From contig JAZGTH010000008.1 of the NCBI GenBank assembly GCA_036877525.1, forward strand, positions 9,656,501 to 9,720,500: a stretch of 64,000 nucleotides of DNA, written 5' to 3'. How positions within the stretch are numbered: the first letter of the stretch is position 1; the number at the start of each line of letters is the position of its first letter. The position numbers and the translations under genes are program-made. Below, in pieces: positions 39,444 to 47,300 of the stretch. The notes under the pieces are model-generated. The model made no database searches and was not told the DNA's origin. It was given only the letters and a program-made list of their open reading frames with translations. The DNA comes from Chromobotia macracanthus. Taxonomy: Eukaryota; Chordata; Actinopteri; Cypriniformes; Botiidae.

Positions 39444-40042
39444 AACAAAAAGGAAACCAAGCCTAATAAACCCAGCAGGTGAGCAGTACGAAGCTGCACT
39501 CATTCTCAGTAAAACTGTGATGGACCCTGAACACACAAAGCTGGGATTGTCAAGTTCAGTGAACAAAGCAATTGAGGACACCAGTGCGTAACACCATCAG
39601 CAGAAACCAAGCACTCATACAGCCAATCGTCTCCAGCTCCGTCCCTCCGGTGTGATCGGTCCGATCACCCGGGCCACGATAACACTTTATAACAAACACG
39701 CTTACTGATACACGATCGATTACCCAGCGCCGGCACTCATTTTACAATCACATTGAATTACACTGTAAACAAATAAACACACAAATAAACAAATAAAGTC
39801 GGGTGATGCGTTTACAACACAAATTCCCCATTGATCGCCTGTGTGGGACACCGGGGCTTTGTTATTAATGAAGGATACTGGGTAGGCGGCACGGCTGGCT
39901 GCGGAGGAGCGCTCTGGGCTCCCGGTGGTAACGACACGGAGGTCAGCGCTGCCCGGAGTTGCGTCGGCGGTGCCGGTCCGGTTACGGGTCCACTAACGGC
40001 GACGGCGGCCGGTTTCGGCACCGTTTTCGGTGGCAAGCTCAT
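3462..40042 (-). CDS. eif4g3: Eukaryotic translation initiation factor 4 gamma 3 (eIF4GII), complete gene, 35 coding exons
   Basis: eIF4G3 is the cytoplasmic scaffold of eIF4F; it bridges PABP, cap-bound eIF4E, eIF4A and eIF3 to recruit the 40S subunit. Exons 5' to 3': 39852-40042, 33090-33113, 31963-32029, 30841-31008, 30010-30102, 29731-29763, 22996-23172, 22584-22695, 22267-22379, 20491-20673, 18683-18773, 17821-18510, 17529-17605, 16807-17038, 16348-16472, 15010-15129, 14409-14558, 13784-13981, 13502-13648, 12448-12684, 10037-10141, 9237-9375, 8712-8815, 8335-8419, 7822-7942, 7362-7567, 7070-7188, 6272-6444, 5986-6111, 4976-5057, 4668-4766, 4225-4371, 4034-4115, 3798-3944, 3462-3643. Every junction is phase-compatible and the total is 5,145 nt including the stop. 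The C terminus EAEEESEDN marks EIF4G3; EIF4G1 ends EESDHN. Exons 5-35 are secure from homology, except that microexon 6 rests on phase and splice sites; exons 1-4 rest on phase and splice sites. Confidence 0.95.
4976..7188 (-). CDS. eif4g3: eif4g3 exons 27-30: MA3 domain
   Basis: Exons 7070-7188 (LSEEEVERKSKSIIDEFLHI), 6272-6444 (EAVQCVLEIEQPSLLFVFVR and TLERSQIAREHMG), 5986-6111 (FSEMLEQADDMVIDVPFIWL) and 4976-5057 (ELSKPLLPVGRAAILFSEIL). Together they give about residues 1330-1496, the second HEAT domain, which binds eIF4A. Exon phases 1/0/2/2 are matched by split codons (for example G|GA at 7362/7188 and GG|G at 6272/6111). Confidence 0.95.
5414..5748 (+). mobile_element. Short TIR element (CCCAGCTAAC family), full copy 1
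   Basis: Starts CCCAGCTAACAGGG and ends CTGTTAGCTGGG, inverted copies of each other. About 335 bp, no coding capacity, AACGTT-rich interior. In the eif4g3 intron between exons 30 and 29. Confidence 0.85.
6570..6958 (+). mobile_element. Decayed Tc1-like transposon fragment
   Basis: GGGCCTGCACAAAGTCCAGA followed by ACGTTTGGGATGAACTGGAA recalls the WPAQSPDLNPIEHLWDELE signature of Tc1 transposases, with frame damage. About 200 bp later a terminal-type CTTTTGGCCATAGAGTAT follows. In the eif4g3 intron between exons 28 and 27. Confidence 0.6.
7362..9375 (-). CDS. eif4g3: eif4g3 exons 22-26: linker between MIF4G and MA3
   Basis: Exons 9237-9375 (HNWVSRRADQGPKTIEQIHK), 8712-8815 (DQRDQRSQRDETWNTVPTTK), 8335-8419 (IDEKIQLGPRAQINWIKGSS), 7822-7942 (LTRSAGNTLNRYSALQSAPP) and 7362-7567 (RGSTGRERSEKPLNLGPSRS). 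This is the Ser/Arg/Pro-rich, poorly conserved linker. The anchors WNTV, IDEKIQL, KGSSGGAKAS, LNRxSALQ and RGSxGRE align with human EIF4G3. The last exon is the most divergent, keeping only a GGSxKEL core. Confidence 0.93.
10037..13981 (-). CDS. eif4g3: eif4g3 exons 18-21: MIF4G (HEAT-1) domain
   Basis: Exons 13784-13981 (ELFRKVRSILNKLTPQMFHQ to MCRCLAT), 13502-13648 (LKVPTSDKPNTTVNFRKLLL), 12448-12684 (RRRSTGNIKFIGELFKLKML) and 10037-10141 (PRMDQYFNQMEKIVKERKTS). This is the core eIF4A/RNA/IRES-binding domain at about residues 883-1111. All four exons begin and end in phase 0. Conservation with human is near-total in the helices, making this the strongest evidence for the gene. Confidence 0.97.
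11228..11513 (+). mobile_element. CCCAGCTAAC-family element, 5'-truncated copy
   Basis: Interior GGCTAACATTCTGTAAAAG to a terminal TTGTTAGCTGG; the left end is degraded. eif4g3 intron. Confidence 0.75.
12757..12895 (+). mobile_element. tRNA-derived SINE
   Basis: A tRNA-like head (GCTAGAGCATGGCGC, B box GGTTTGATTCTC) followed by a tail GATAAAAGTGTCTGCCAAAT typical of fish SINEs. In the eif4g3 intron upstream of exon 20. Confidence 0.6.
14409..15129 (-). CDS. eif4g3: eif4g3 exons 16-17: between eIF4E site and MIF4G
   Basis: Exon 15010-15129 reads INQNKLPLRAVDPRLISRGP and GPDFTPAFADFSRQMAGGRG; exon 14409-14558 reads LLNVRRLPPRKIIVNVSVND to DDPENLKTQ. The anchors DPRLxxRGPDFTPAFADF and the AENAWKP-like SENAWKP match human EIF4G3. 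Donors are CCA|GTGAGT and CAG|GTATGG; both exons are phase 0. Confidence 0.95.
16348..16472 (-). CDS. eif4g3: eif4g3 exon 15: eIF4E-binding motif
   Basis: The exon encodes VVQSNGKRQYDRDFLLGFQF followed by TPACVQKPEGLPQISDVVLDK. YDRDFLL fits YX4L-Phi, the eIF4E-binding consensus, at about residues 759-765. Acceptor CCCAG|GT, donor AAG|GTGTGT. The FKPESWKP-like segment that precedes the motif in human EIF4G3 is not found here or in the 334-bp intron upstream. Confidence 0.96.
16487..16555. repeat. 41-bp-period duplication beside the eIF4E-motif exon
   Basis: GGCCAGCTTTAGTAGGTCAA is present twice, 41 bp apart, starting 15 bp upstream of the exon 15 acceptor in transcript orientation. Confidence 0.8.
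16807..17605 (-). CDS. eif4g3: eif4g3 exons 13-14: acidic region before the eIF4E site
   Basis: Exon 17529-17605 encodes AQAVPKSWMKPNEESQMVET and matches the conserved TVPKTWKKP landmark of human EIF4G3. Exon 16807-17038 encodes EEVSKESSAGDEMVPQPALG and a Glu-rich, divergent tail ending PLLQEG. Junctions: G|CC into 17605 and GAG|GTGAGA out; phase 0 then phase 1. Identification of the second exon relies on position, phase and splice sites. Confidence 0.88.
17286..17333. repeat. 24-bp tandem duplication
   Basis: AAATCGTCAATTGCTAAACA occurs twice in tandem with a 24-bp period, in the eif4g3 intron between exons 13 and 14. Confidence 0.85.
17690..17797. mobile_element. tRNA-tail repeat fragment
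   Basis: GGTTTGAACCTACAACCTAC followed by TTTAACCACTACACCACC resembles the 3' B-box block of the element at 28474. It lies just downstream of the eif4g3 exon 12 donor. Confidence 0.45.
17821..18510 (-). CDS. eif4g3: eif4g3 exon 12: 690-nt Ser/Pro/Thr-rich exon
   Basis: A single open exon of 230 codons (about residues 418-647), rich in Ser, Pro, Thr and Glu, from DDRAKMESMRSASPGPTSSE to NNFRKFTPT. Acceptor TTTACAG|AT, donor ACAG|GTATTT. The equivalent human segment is also long, disordered and poorly conserved, so sequence similarity is weak. The reading frame is fixed by the flanking exons (phase 1 on both sides). No stop occurs across 690 nt, which supports coding. Confidence 0.9.
18683..18773 (-). 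CDS. eif4g3: eif4g3 exon 11
   Basis: A 91-nt exon, PSNCQTPEQMAFVNPPQRLS, ending SKPST and a split GAT codon. Acceptor TAATGCAG|CCA, donor ACAG|GTATAA. Little similarity to human beyond the TPTPPQ/P context, but its phase links exon 10 (phase 0) to exon 12 (phase 1) exactly. Confidence 0.85.
18815..19150 (+). repeat. Dispersed repeat R2, longest copy
   Basis: Carries both the GGCTAGCAATAGCAAGCTAG left part and the AATGCAATGACTGGACAAAC right part seen separately in copies 1 and 2. eif4g3 intron upstream of exon 11. Confidence 0.5.
19745..19918. repeat. TACCATGGTA-rich repeat
   Basis: Multiple ACCATGG/GTACCATGG units. A related block occurs at 50540-50880. Confidence 0.5.
20491..20673 (-). CDS. 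eif4g3: eif4g3 exon 10: PABP-binding core and Thr-Pro repeats; GC donor
   Basis: Begins IRIRDPNQGGKDITEEIMFG, the C-terminal part of the conserved PABP-binding segment of eIF4G. It continues into near-tandem about 11-residue units (HPASILTPPTG, RPSSTPTPPTG, HLSATPTPPQ). Acceptor CTCCCAG|ATC. The donor is CAG|GCAAGA at 20490-20489, a GC-AG intron; no in-frame GT donor exists nearby. Confidence 0.95.
21945..21978. repeat. Perfect 34-bp palindrome
   Basis: The left arm CTTCTGGGTTTTGTGAT is followed directly by its exact reverse complement, centred on GATATC. Extension fails on both sides. eif4g3 intron 9. Confidence 0.95.
22267..22379 (-). CDS. eif4g3: eif4g3 exon 9: start of the PABP-binding segment
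   Basis: Encodes AGPPYYTGQTMYPPSPPIIV, then poly-Pro, ending AKREKKP. KREKK is the basic start of the PABP-binding segment, which is completed by the next exon, so the motif is split by an intron. Acceptor AACAACAG|CT, donor CCA|GTAAGT. Confidence 0.93.
22584..22695 (-). CDS. eif4g3: eif4g3 exon 8; GC donor
   Basis: Encodes YRHSSPYVGPPQQYAVQPPG and YPGPGPGEYPTPY, close to the human YRHSG..PYVGPPQQYPVQPPG segment. Acceptor CTCGCAG|TAT. The donor is TACG|GCAAGT (22583-22582). Reading on to the nearest GT breaks the frame of exon 9. Confidence 0.94.
22996..23172 (-). CDS. eif4g3: eif4g3 exon 7
   Basis: The correct frame reads FLHRTQMPTARPTLPTNNPS, IRPGSQTPTATVYPPNQPIM and PTQTPQYYIPQ, matching human FFQRPQIQPP...SSPSIRPGAQTPTAVY...QYCIPQ. 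A longer open frame overlaps it but is a shadow. Acceptor TTGACAG|TTC behind a roughly 100-nt pyrimidine tract; donor CAG|GTACAG. Confidence 0.95.
23180..23285 (-). repeat. Long purine/pyrimidine tract upstream of eif4g3 exon 7
   Basis: Over 100 nt almost purely A/G on plus, so C/T on the transcribed strand, starting 8 bp from the exon 7 acceptor. Confidence 0.9.
26236..26270. repeat. (GA)n microsatellite
   Basis: About 17 GA units, next to a short GT run. Confidence 0.95.
28305..28403. mobile_element. 99-bp TIR element
   Basis: Begins GGGCTACGTTTCCCAAAAGC and ends GCTTTTGAGAAACGCAGCCC, imperfect inverted repeats of about 23 bp. Widely dispersed elements of this kind occur in fish genomes. 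eif4g3 intron 6. Confidence 0.75.
28474..28721. mobile_element. SINE-like dispersed repeat
   Basis: Contains GCAGTGGGCAGCACTGCCAC, GGTGCCTTGCTCAAGGGTAC and GATTTGAACCGACAACCTTC, a motif set common in repeated elements of bony fishes and ending in a B-box-like block. Class uncertain. Confidence 0.55.
29291..29616 (-). mobile_element. CCCAGCTAAC-family element, inverted copy
   Basis: Reads AACAATTTTAGGTTATAAG at its left edge and GCCAATGTTCTGAGAATG at its right, the reverse complement of the 5414 copy. It ends about 115 bp from the 33-nt microexon of eif4g3. Confidence 0.75.
29731..29763 (-). CDS. eif4g3: eif4g3 microexon (33 nt, 11 codons)
   Basis: A 33-nt segment between CCCCCATCAG and GTAAAT encodes FVTGPRPPHHQ in phase 0, exactly compatible with the exons on both sides (QTRP before, FLHRTQ after). 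An internal alternative acceptor (GACAG) would give 23 nt and break the frame. Possibly an alternatively used cassette, since the human isoform I recall joins QTRS directly to PFFQ. Confidence 0.7.
30010..30102 (-). CDS. eif4g3: eif4g3 exon 5
   Basis: Encodes PPYNPAQNAVSAPLVYSPQT, then QPMNVQPQTRP. MNVQPQTRP corresponds to the start (MNSQPQTRS) of a human EIF4G3 isoform, so this ATG could also serve as an internal start. Acceptor TCTCTCAG|CCT, donor CCG|GTAAGG, phase 0. Confidence 0.9.
30841..31008 (-). CDS. eif4g3: eif4g3 exon 4, proline-rich, with two in-frame donors
   Basis: After acceptor TTTCACAG the phase-0 frame reads VSRHPCPPYPGHDLSKTHPN, LAGTPPNHATPPALSQ and then VSVPAAPSYRFLKGWETGGG. 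The stronger donor is GGG|GTGGGT (exon end 30841, 168 nt). A weak CAG|GTTTCA would end it at 30901 (108 nt). Both keep frame. All three frames are open here, so the frame is assigned from the neighbouring exons. Confidence 0.65.
31963..32029 (-). CDS. eif4g3: eif4g3 exon 3
   Basis: A 67-nt exon between CCCTTCTCCAG and GTGAGT. In the frame set by exon 4 it reads IPRAALSLEERMFSSGVTAV then YS. It requires two bases from upstream, which the first exon (ending in CG) or the 24-nt microexon (ending in AG) both supply. An in-frame ATG (MFSSG) could be an alternative start. Confidence 0.7.
33090..33113 (-). CDS. eif4g3: Candidate eif4g3 microexon (24 nt)
   Basis: Lies between GTGTGTCAG and GTATGA. 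With the split codons it encodes SGHYTSG flanked by Arg. The length is a multiple of three and the phase (2/2) fits between exon 1 and exon 3, so inclusion or skipping both keep frame. Support is from splice signals and phase only. Confidence 0.45.
36009..36580. repeat. Compound CA/TCAC microsatellite, about 570 bp
   Basis: (CA)n interrupted regularly by TCAC and TCCAC units, in eif4g3 intron 1. It generates long artificial His-Thr-Ser open frames in three frames, which are not genes. Confidence 0.97.
39349..39436. repeat. (AT)n microsatellite
   Basis: About 44 AT units, near-perfect, 416 bp downstream of the eif4g3 exon 1 donor in transcript orientation. Confidence 0.97.
39852..40042 (-). 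CDS. eif4g3: eif4g3 first coding exon (likely)
   Basis: ATG at 40042 opens 63 codons beginning MSLPPKTVPKPAAVAVSGPV, Pro/Ala-rich like eIF4G N termini. The exon would end ACAAAGCCCCG|GTGTCC, a weak donor, giving phase 2 as exon 3 requires. The open frame extends upstream without another ATG. It sits at the edge of a CpG-rich island. Other first exons may exist. Confidence 0.6.
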
Positions 40043-40099
40043 CGCAGAAATGAAGACGAACACGAACAATGCGCAGCTGAAAACGGTCGCACGCGCCAA

Positions 40100-40600
40100 C
40101 GATATCTGGCCGGTTCTTCAATCGACGGAGGCCGGGACGCGTCGGTATATCCTTATGCCATTGATTTGATTCAGATCTGCTGGCTTTTAGTGCAAAAATG
40201 TCATTTTATCACTGAAGTCTGGGGCTGTAGGTGATCTGTGCATGGGGACGGTCGGGGGGTTTGCGTTCCCCTCAAGCCTCCCTGAATTTGCCCCTCGGTT
40301 GAATTCCTCTTCTCCCCCCGCTCAGATGGCCGTTTCCCGGTTGATGTCCTCCGTTTTACTCAATAGCATCACATCGGCGACTCGCATGATCTGAATTTCG
40401 CGTAAAGGTGGGAGACTTAGCTCAACATGGCGTTGTTGCGGCTGCTTCCAGCAGTCCGGCTGGACGGACGGCTTCGGCAAACGTCGGGCGAGTTCGGCAA
40501 AGCTCGGCTTCGCCTTCTGCCAGCGGGCGTGACGTCATCAAGGCGGTCGCCGCATGCCTGCGCTGTTGCGCACGATAAATGCATCGTGTGAAAGAGACGA
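40100..40600 (-). promoter_or_regulatory. eif4g3: eif4g3 CpG-island promoter with a perfect CRE
   Basis: GC- and CpG-rich sequence upstream of the first coding exon. It holds the palindromic CRE TGACGTCA at 40531-40538 and, on the minus strand, GCCATGTTG near 40425-40433, which fits the YY1 core CCATNTT often found near start sites. No TATA box is seen. The interval also contains degenerate CGGCAAA direct repeats (about 40472-40505). Confidence 0.6.
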
Positions 40601-41018
40601 ATGAGCGATAATGGACATTGATATGTCACGATTGCATGTAAAAATGCATGCAAATTCACCTTTTAATGAAAGGCCCTGCCCAGCTATTGTTTGCAACACA
40701 ACGCCTAACTTGTTTGGTTTCGTTTTGAGGAAGCCTGTTGGTAAATGTCGTCCCTCAATAAATAAAGAGCATGAGTATGTGCTTTGGATATGACTTCTGC
40801 GAGTTTAAAAGTAAGAAAATATGAATTTGAAAAGTGTTTTAAAAGCTGGTTTTAAAAATTGTGTATGTAGCGACATCTACCGGTGATAGGTGAGGGGCGC
40901 ACAAAGAACTTTATTATAAGACACAAACTCAGCTATTTCTCATTTCTGTTCATTCATTCATTCATTCATTCAATCATCATGTAACGAATCTGTTCATCTG
41001 AGTAATGATATTTATATT
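40601..41018. other. Spacer between the eif4g3 promoter and the ece1 3' end
   Basis: No gene seen. It contains an (ATTC)n microsatellite of about 24 bp at 40949-40972. Confidence 0.7.
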
Positions 41019-41024
41019 TTTATT
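41019..41024 (-). terminator. ece1: Candidate ece1 polyadenylation signal
   Basis: TTTATT on plus gives AATAAA on minus about 1.06 kb downstream of the ece1 stop. No canonical hexamer was noticed closer to the stop, so a 1-kb 3'UTR is plausible. A search for ATTAAA variants was not exhaustive. Confidence 0.4.
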
Positions 41025-42087
41025 TAAAAAAACCTCCCACTGTATACAGTAAAATTAAGCACTGTTCAAGACACTTAATGTAGTATACAGAAGTATTTAT
41101 AATGCATTTTTTTAAAAAGCATGACAGTGGGTTCTCATTATCGTAAATCTTTATGATATCAACAGTACAAAAACGATTTTCTTCTATTTTAAGGACAGTC
41201 AGTCTGTATTCAGTTCAATAGCAGCAGAAATTATTCCCCCCCTCAAAAAAAGAAACCAAAGAGAGAGAAGACACTTTAACAACCATTTAAATTAGCATAA
41301 GCTGCAATTTCCATTCTTGTTCTGTTACTGTAAGGCTGTATATATTGCACAGTATTTGTACATTCTGTTTTAAAGGCACTTGTTGTATTGTGGTCCAGCA
41401 ATAACAATTCCAATAGAACAGGTATGTAATACACAGTGGTAAAGTATTCTTCATTTAACATTATTAAATGACATTGTGAAGAAGTGAAGGATTGTGTGAT
41501 GGATGATGTCTTATCATCTGCCTCAGTCTTGGAAACAACCCAATGAAAATCACGACACGGGCCAATTTAACATTAACAGATATGCTGGCAAATAAAACAC
41601 CTGTTGACTTTTTTTGAGATAAGTAACCCTGTATCAAAAATGTGAGCGAAGTTATTTAACAATGTTGTTCAACATGTGTAAGAACTGGCAAAACTTAAAG
41701 ACAGAAAAGGGAAGACAAGCCACAAACAATGTAGGACAGTGAGAAAATAAATATTATTTCTTATTACAAAAATAAACACATTTGCAAAAGGCATGTATTT
41801 AAAGAAAACCAATTGCAGGGACAAGTCTTTCTCCAGTTACATTTAACCACTATTTCCAGTGTTTTCAAAAGGCTGCATAAGAATAAAACTCCATTTTAAA
41901 GACCTTATTTACACCAACAGCATCAAATAACTGCTGGACATTCTGTAGTCCACCAGCTTTTTGGCAGTCTGAATCAGGGAACCTGAGATGGACGTTTGAG
42001 ATGGATTTTGAGTGATAACAGTGGCGGCTTCACCTCAACGCTGAGCAGACGCGCTCACTGAGGGTTCAGTCTCACTTTTAACAGTTC

Positions 42088-44325
42088 TCACCACAGCTCG
42101 CACTTTCGTTTGGGGTTCATGGGTGAGTCTGCCCTGCAGCCGAAGTGCTCAGAGAACTCATGCGAGTTGGAGATGGTGCCGATGACTCGGAAACGTGATG
42201 GACTGTGTGGGTCTGTAATAACGCCCTCGTGAGAGCTTTCGGGTGTCCGAACTGAGCACCACACCTACAAAGCCAGGAACCGAAATGAACAGAGTACATT
42301 AACACAACGTGATTATGTTTATCAAGCCACCCCCCTAAGATGCTTAGTGTTATGAGTGGTTGCCAAGGCATTGTTATGTGGTTGGTAAGGTGTTCACCGT
42401 GGTTTTTAGCCCGTTGCTATGGCATTGCTAGATATAAGTATTTAAGGCGTTGCTAGGGAGCTTACTCGCCCAAGTTAAAACAGCCGATGCTCAAATCAAA
42501 TTCTGGTCTCCAGATATCACACAAATCCCTTCGTTATTGGAAGTCTGTGGAATATCTTTTTGCATCTACTAGGCCGAAAATCATTTAGGAAAGTAATAGC
42601 ACAAAGTAATAGCTCTCCTCAAAAATCCACATAATTCATATATGAACAACAGATATATTTACCTTAGATGAGAATTTACATACATTCATAACATTATAAC
42701 CGAGTTTTACGGTGGTGATCAGTGATTTTAAACTTTGAGGCACAAACCTGAGCAAATCCCACGAAAAACAGCTGATGGTTGGTCATTTCAAGAGCAGGCA
42801 GCGTGGCCTCCTCACCGTTCTTTTTGATCCAGTTGACATAAGCCTGCAATGGAAGTTGTGTTAACATTAGACCCCTGATAGCTCTGCATGTCACACTGCA
42901 CACAGAGATCCCAAACAAAAACAAGTGTTAAAAAGAGCCCTTGTGTCAACGGCTATTTTTTCTCTCCTTCAGAGAGGTTAACACAGGGTCTTCCCCAGCC
43001 ATATGCTTTGCGCATCTGCTTCATAACCTATGACTTTTCAGCCAATGGAAAGAATGCATGAGAGCGGCTGGAGGTACAGCGGATCGTTCCGAGCCACCTG
43101 TTGAGCTATAAGGCTTTTCAACGAGACGGGATCATGATGGCCTGAAGCTATCAAATCCGCCAACAAGAGGAATACAGAGATGGTAATGCCTTTCGTATCA
43201 GATTCTCGTACGTCATGCGTCATTGTACGACGCTATGGAAAGTCACCACTGGCTTTGTCCCTTTTTACTCACTGATAAACAAAACAAATCTGTTGATTGA
43301 ATTAGAATACTTTAAATTGTAGCTGAGCATACTGTAAAGTCTTGTTCCACACTGCGATCTTTACGAACCTTATAGGCTGCCCTCAGGCCTCCGTTGTCTG
43401 CAATATTTTCTCCCAGAGTGTGTTTCCCATTAAGAGGTTCTTTATTTATGCTGTAGTTACTGTACTGCTCCACCATGCACTGTGTCTGGTGTTTGAAAGC
43501 TTCGACTGAAGAATTTTTCCACCATGAACGCAAATTCCCGTCCTTGTCATACTCTCTTCCTATAAGTCATACAGTATATACAACACTGTTTTACAACATG
43601 GTATACTGTAAAATCATTACAGTATTAATCATGCATTTAAAGCTCAAGTAGACAAGACAATGTGATTATACACATTAATTTTTTATATAGTGTATATATT
43701 TATAAAATGTAGTGTGTGTGCGTGTATATTAGTTTTTTAATAAATTTACAGACATTTCTGAAATTCTTTGTCATTATGGGGTATTGAGTGTAGATTATTG
43801 AGAAAAAATGAATTTAAACGATTGTAGTATCAGGCCACAACATAACATAACTGAATACTTTCTGAATGCACTGTATATATATATATATTATATATACACA
43901 CACACACACTTCTCATACTTTGCAATTTGTGACTTACTAACAAATTATTTCTTTACCTTGATCGTCAAAGGCGTGGGTGAGTTCATGCCCCATGACCACA
44001 CCTATACCACCAAAATTCAGAGCTCTACAAAACAAAAAGAAGACACACTTACATAGGGCAAGTCATGATATAACATGTACTGACTACAAGTCTGGGCGTT
44101 TGCAAACTGCGTTTTCTTAAAACCAAAACAAGAGGTTAAACAAGCAAAAACAAGCAAAAACAATCTTCTTAAGTCTTTAAGGAGGTGAGCTTTCATTAAG
44201 GGGGGGACTCTCACTTTGGCCAGGCATGGTTATAAAAGGGAGCCTGGAGTATGCCAGCTGGAAGTACCATCTCGTTTTTAGTGGGGTTGTAGTAGGCATT
44301 AACTGTGGGTGGGGTCATACTCCAT
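42088..44325 (-). CDS. ece1: ece1 exons 14-18: zinc-binding catalytic domain
   Basis: Exons 44215-44325 (WSMTPPTVNAYYNPTKNEMV), 43957-44024 (ALNFGGIGVVMGHELTHAFD), 43369-43559 (REYDKDGNLRSWWKNSSVEA to GENIADNGGLRAAYK), 42748-42843 (AYVNWIKKNGEEATLPALEM) and 42088-42264 (VWCSVRTPESSHEGVITDPH to CELW, stop 42088-42090). His589 and His593 with Glu649 are the predicted zinc ligands; Glu590 is the catalytic base. Nothing essential is missing. Two donors are weaker than usual (AAG|GTTCGT at 43369, CAG|GTTTGT at 42748). Confidence 0.97.
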
Positions 44326-47300
44326 CTGTGCATAGAGAAAAAACAAACCTGATGACCTCATCCACACTGGCGTACACAAAAAAACTAACAGTGGGAGCTT
44401 TTTGTGCACGAGTCGGGGTGATACTCACTGATCTCTGTTGGGAGCTTTTCTGAGCTGGTCGGCCGTCACTCGTGCAGAGAAGTTGTAATAATTCATGACG
44501 TTTTGAAAGTAAAGGTCTGAAACAACATCAAACTGAAAGACAGTTTGGGAGAGGGGTCGAGAAAATGTTAGTTAAGGTACTTGAGGTGACATAAGCTACA
44601 TGTAATCAAAAGCGGACATAAACTAACAAAATATATACATACATCATTAAACACCTTATCCAGTTCTTTGGGGTTCATTATGAACTTTGGATATCCAATC
44701 ATGTTGTATATTGCGTCTGCCTAGGTGAGAATAAAGAAGTTAAAATTTTGGGTGGCAATTTAAGAGCACACATACATTTGAACACCAGGTGGCATTACAG
44801 AGCATCAACAAGCCCTGGTATAATAAACCTGGCAACAGGATGCATGTATGCAAAAATGACTAGATTATTACATTTTCTGAAGAAAATATGGGTGATGCTT
44901 TGATGTTGTTGCCCTGCGATTGCTAGGAGTTTCTGTGTGGTTACCAGGGTATTGCTTACTAACCATAAAGTAAAACGTTCAAGAGAGCTTACTCCCAAGC
45001 TTCCAAGAGGGTTTCTAAGCAAGCACCAATAATAAAATATTAACACACACACATACAACAACTGGAAAACCAGCACTTATGCCAATTGGCTTAACACGAA
45101 CTGACAACCTAGACTGGACAATCTGTTAAAAACCAAGTAACCATGCACTGGCCCTCTGGGATCATTTAATGAATTACCAGTAATGAAACTTCTGAACAAA
45201 GCTGAAACAAGGAGAGAACAAAGCTAGAAAGTCTGATACATCAGCTAGGTGTTGATCTCACCGGGAACATCCCTGTGGGAAACAGCAGCAGGAAAACATC
45301 ATGTGGGATTGTTCCGTTCAAAGCTGTCGGTTCTCACCTTTTCTTTGGCTGCTTTTTTAGTTTCAGGATCCATCCAGCCAACAGTCTTTAGACTGTCTTC
45401 AAAGGCCCATTTGATCTCTGAGACCATATCTTCAACCTGATGGACACATCAGGAGAGAACATAGTTCATAAGCCTGGAGGTAGAAGACGGGCGGGTGGGT
45501 GTGTGTTAAACACATCACAAGATACTCACAAAAGCTTTGCTGTCCTCAGAAAAAGTAGCTTTAACGAACAGCGCCCCAAGAGCAAAGCCCAGAGCGCTGT
45601 CCGTGTCGCTGACGCAAATTTTCCAGCGTGGCGTGCAGCTCTGGAAAACACAAAGGTGATATATTAGCAGCTATCATCTTCATTTGCACCACAGTCTCCT
45701 CAATGTGACACCTCTCTAGCAGGTTACATTGGGACATAAATCTCTGTGGCTACGCAATGACTACCCAGCTAACAGGGAATGTTCCCTCAAAGTTCTTTTA
45801 AAGTTAACAATAAAAATTCCTGCAGAAGAACGTTTCTTTAACATTATATCACATTTATCAAAACATTATTTTCAGTAGTTAGTGGAACGTTTTAAAAACG
45901 TTACAGAATGTTTGAATATCAGGAAATATGCTTGAATAACATTCTTTTAACGAAGCAATACACTGTCTAAAAAACTGGACGTTTCCAACATTCCTAGAAC
46001 TTTCAAAACAACTTTAAAATTGCCTGAGGTTGCTAGCTGGGTAGTGTGCAACACCGTATGAGGTAATAACTGGGAATAAATTGTTCCAAACCTTCTAGAC
46101 TAACAAATGGGGGAGTTAGCAAGCTACAACCTGCAGCAGGTTTATGTAAAGAACACTTAATCAGTAAAAGGAGACATTTCATTGTTCATGGGAAGGTTCC
46201 TGGAGTACGGACGCTTAGAGACAGGCAACTGGACACGTTTTGTCGCCCAATCAAAACCGAGGCTTTAGTGATAATAGGACTTTGGCCACGTACACACTGC
46301 AACTGAATACAGTTGGCACTCCTCTTGGAGCACTTAATCCTGATCTGTACACACACAGTTCAGTTACTTACAGGTGTAACATCAGCACTGAATCAGATGT
46401 GTTTATTTCTACATGAACAACTCAAACTGTGTTTAAGCCTAAAGGTAACTATCCTTAAAGGTCTCCTTCTCCCTGCGTCTTATCAAAACCCATCACACAC
46501 ACACCGTCTTTGTTTGTTATTTCAGCCAGACCCCAGCGGAAAGTGAGGCCAGGGCAACAGGATCTCGCCCTGATAAGAGCCTGAACAACCTGACTAAAAA
46601 CACACACACACACAGAAAAACAAGCTGCCTCACCACACACACAGAATATCAGCAGATTCCAGTTACTCTGCAACAGATCAAGTTCTAACTTATATTGCTT
46701 CTCGCACTGTCAGAATACACATACCAGTTTAATTTTTCTGTTTTATTTTTATATTCAATTATCTCAGTGTCAAATGATCCTTGCAAAAGCAACAATAAGC
46801 CTCACTAATGTACTTTACAAAGACTCTTCATATTGCCTTCAAGTGAGAAAGAGAGAGGAGGGATGAGACAGAGTGAGGAAGAGACAAAGAGAGAGATTTG
46901 ATGGATCATTCATGACTGGTTCCTCAGAGGAAGGAGGCCTCTGAGCTGATGGCTAGAAGTTTTGACCTTCATTTCTCACCTTCTTTGTGCCGTACATGAC
47001 TTCCAGGAAGCGTTGCTCTGCATCTTGGAACCTCTGGTCCAGGATGGACACCATTTTCCGCACCACTTTCATGATCATGTAGTTATTTAGAACGCTAGAG
47101 AGGACAATTGGTTTTGTTAACAAGCCAGTTAAGCACAAGAGAATGTGAGTTTTCTACAATAGCACCACCATATAGACAAGCTAAACTAACAACCATTTTT
47201 AAACAGGTAGTTTTACTCGAAACCTTCGCTATTGGTTGAGCCAAAGTTATATGCTGGACACTTTGAGGAAGTCAAAAAGAGAAAGTGTTTTACTATAATT

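Noticed and set aside
40043..40099. Hydrophobic N-terminal extension of the first eif4g3 exon resembling a signal peptide
   Set aside because: The extended frame has no ATG upstream of 40042; the apparent start is TTG, and a secreted eIF4G makes no sense.
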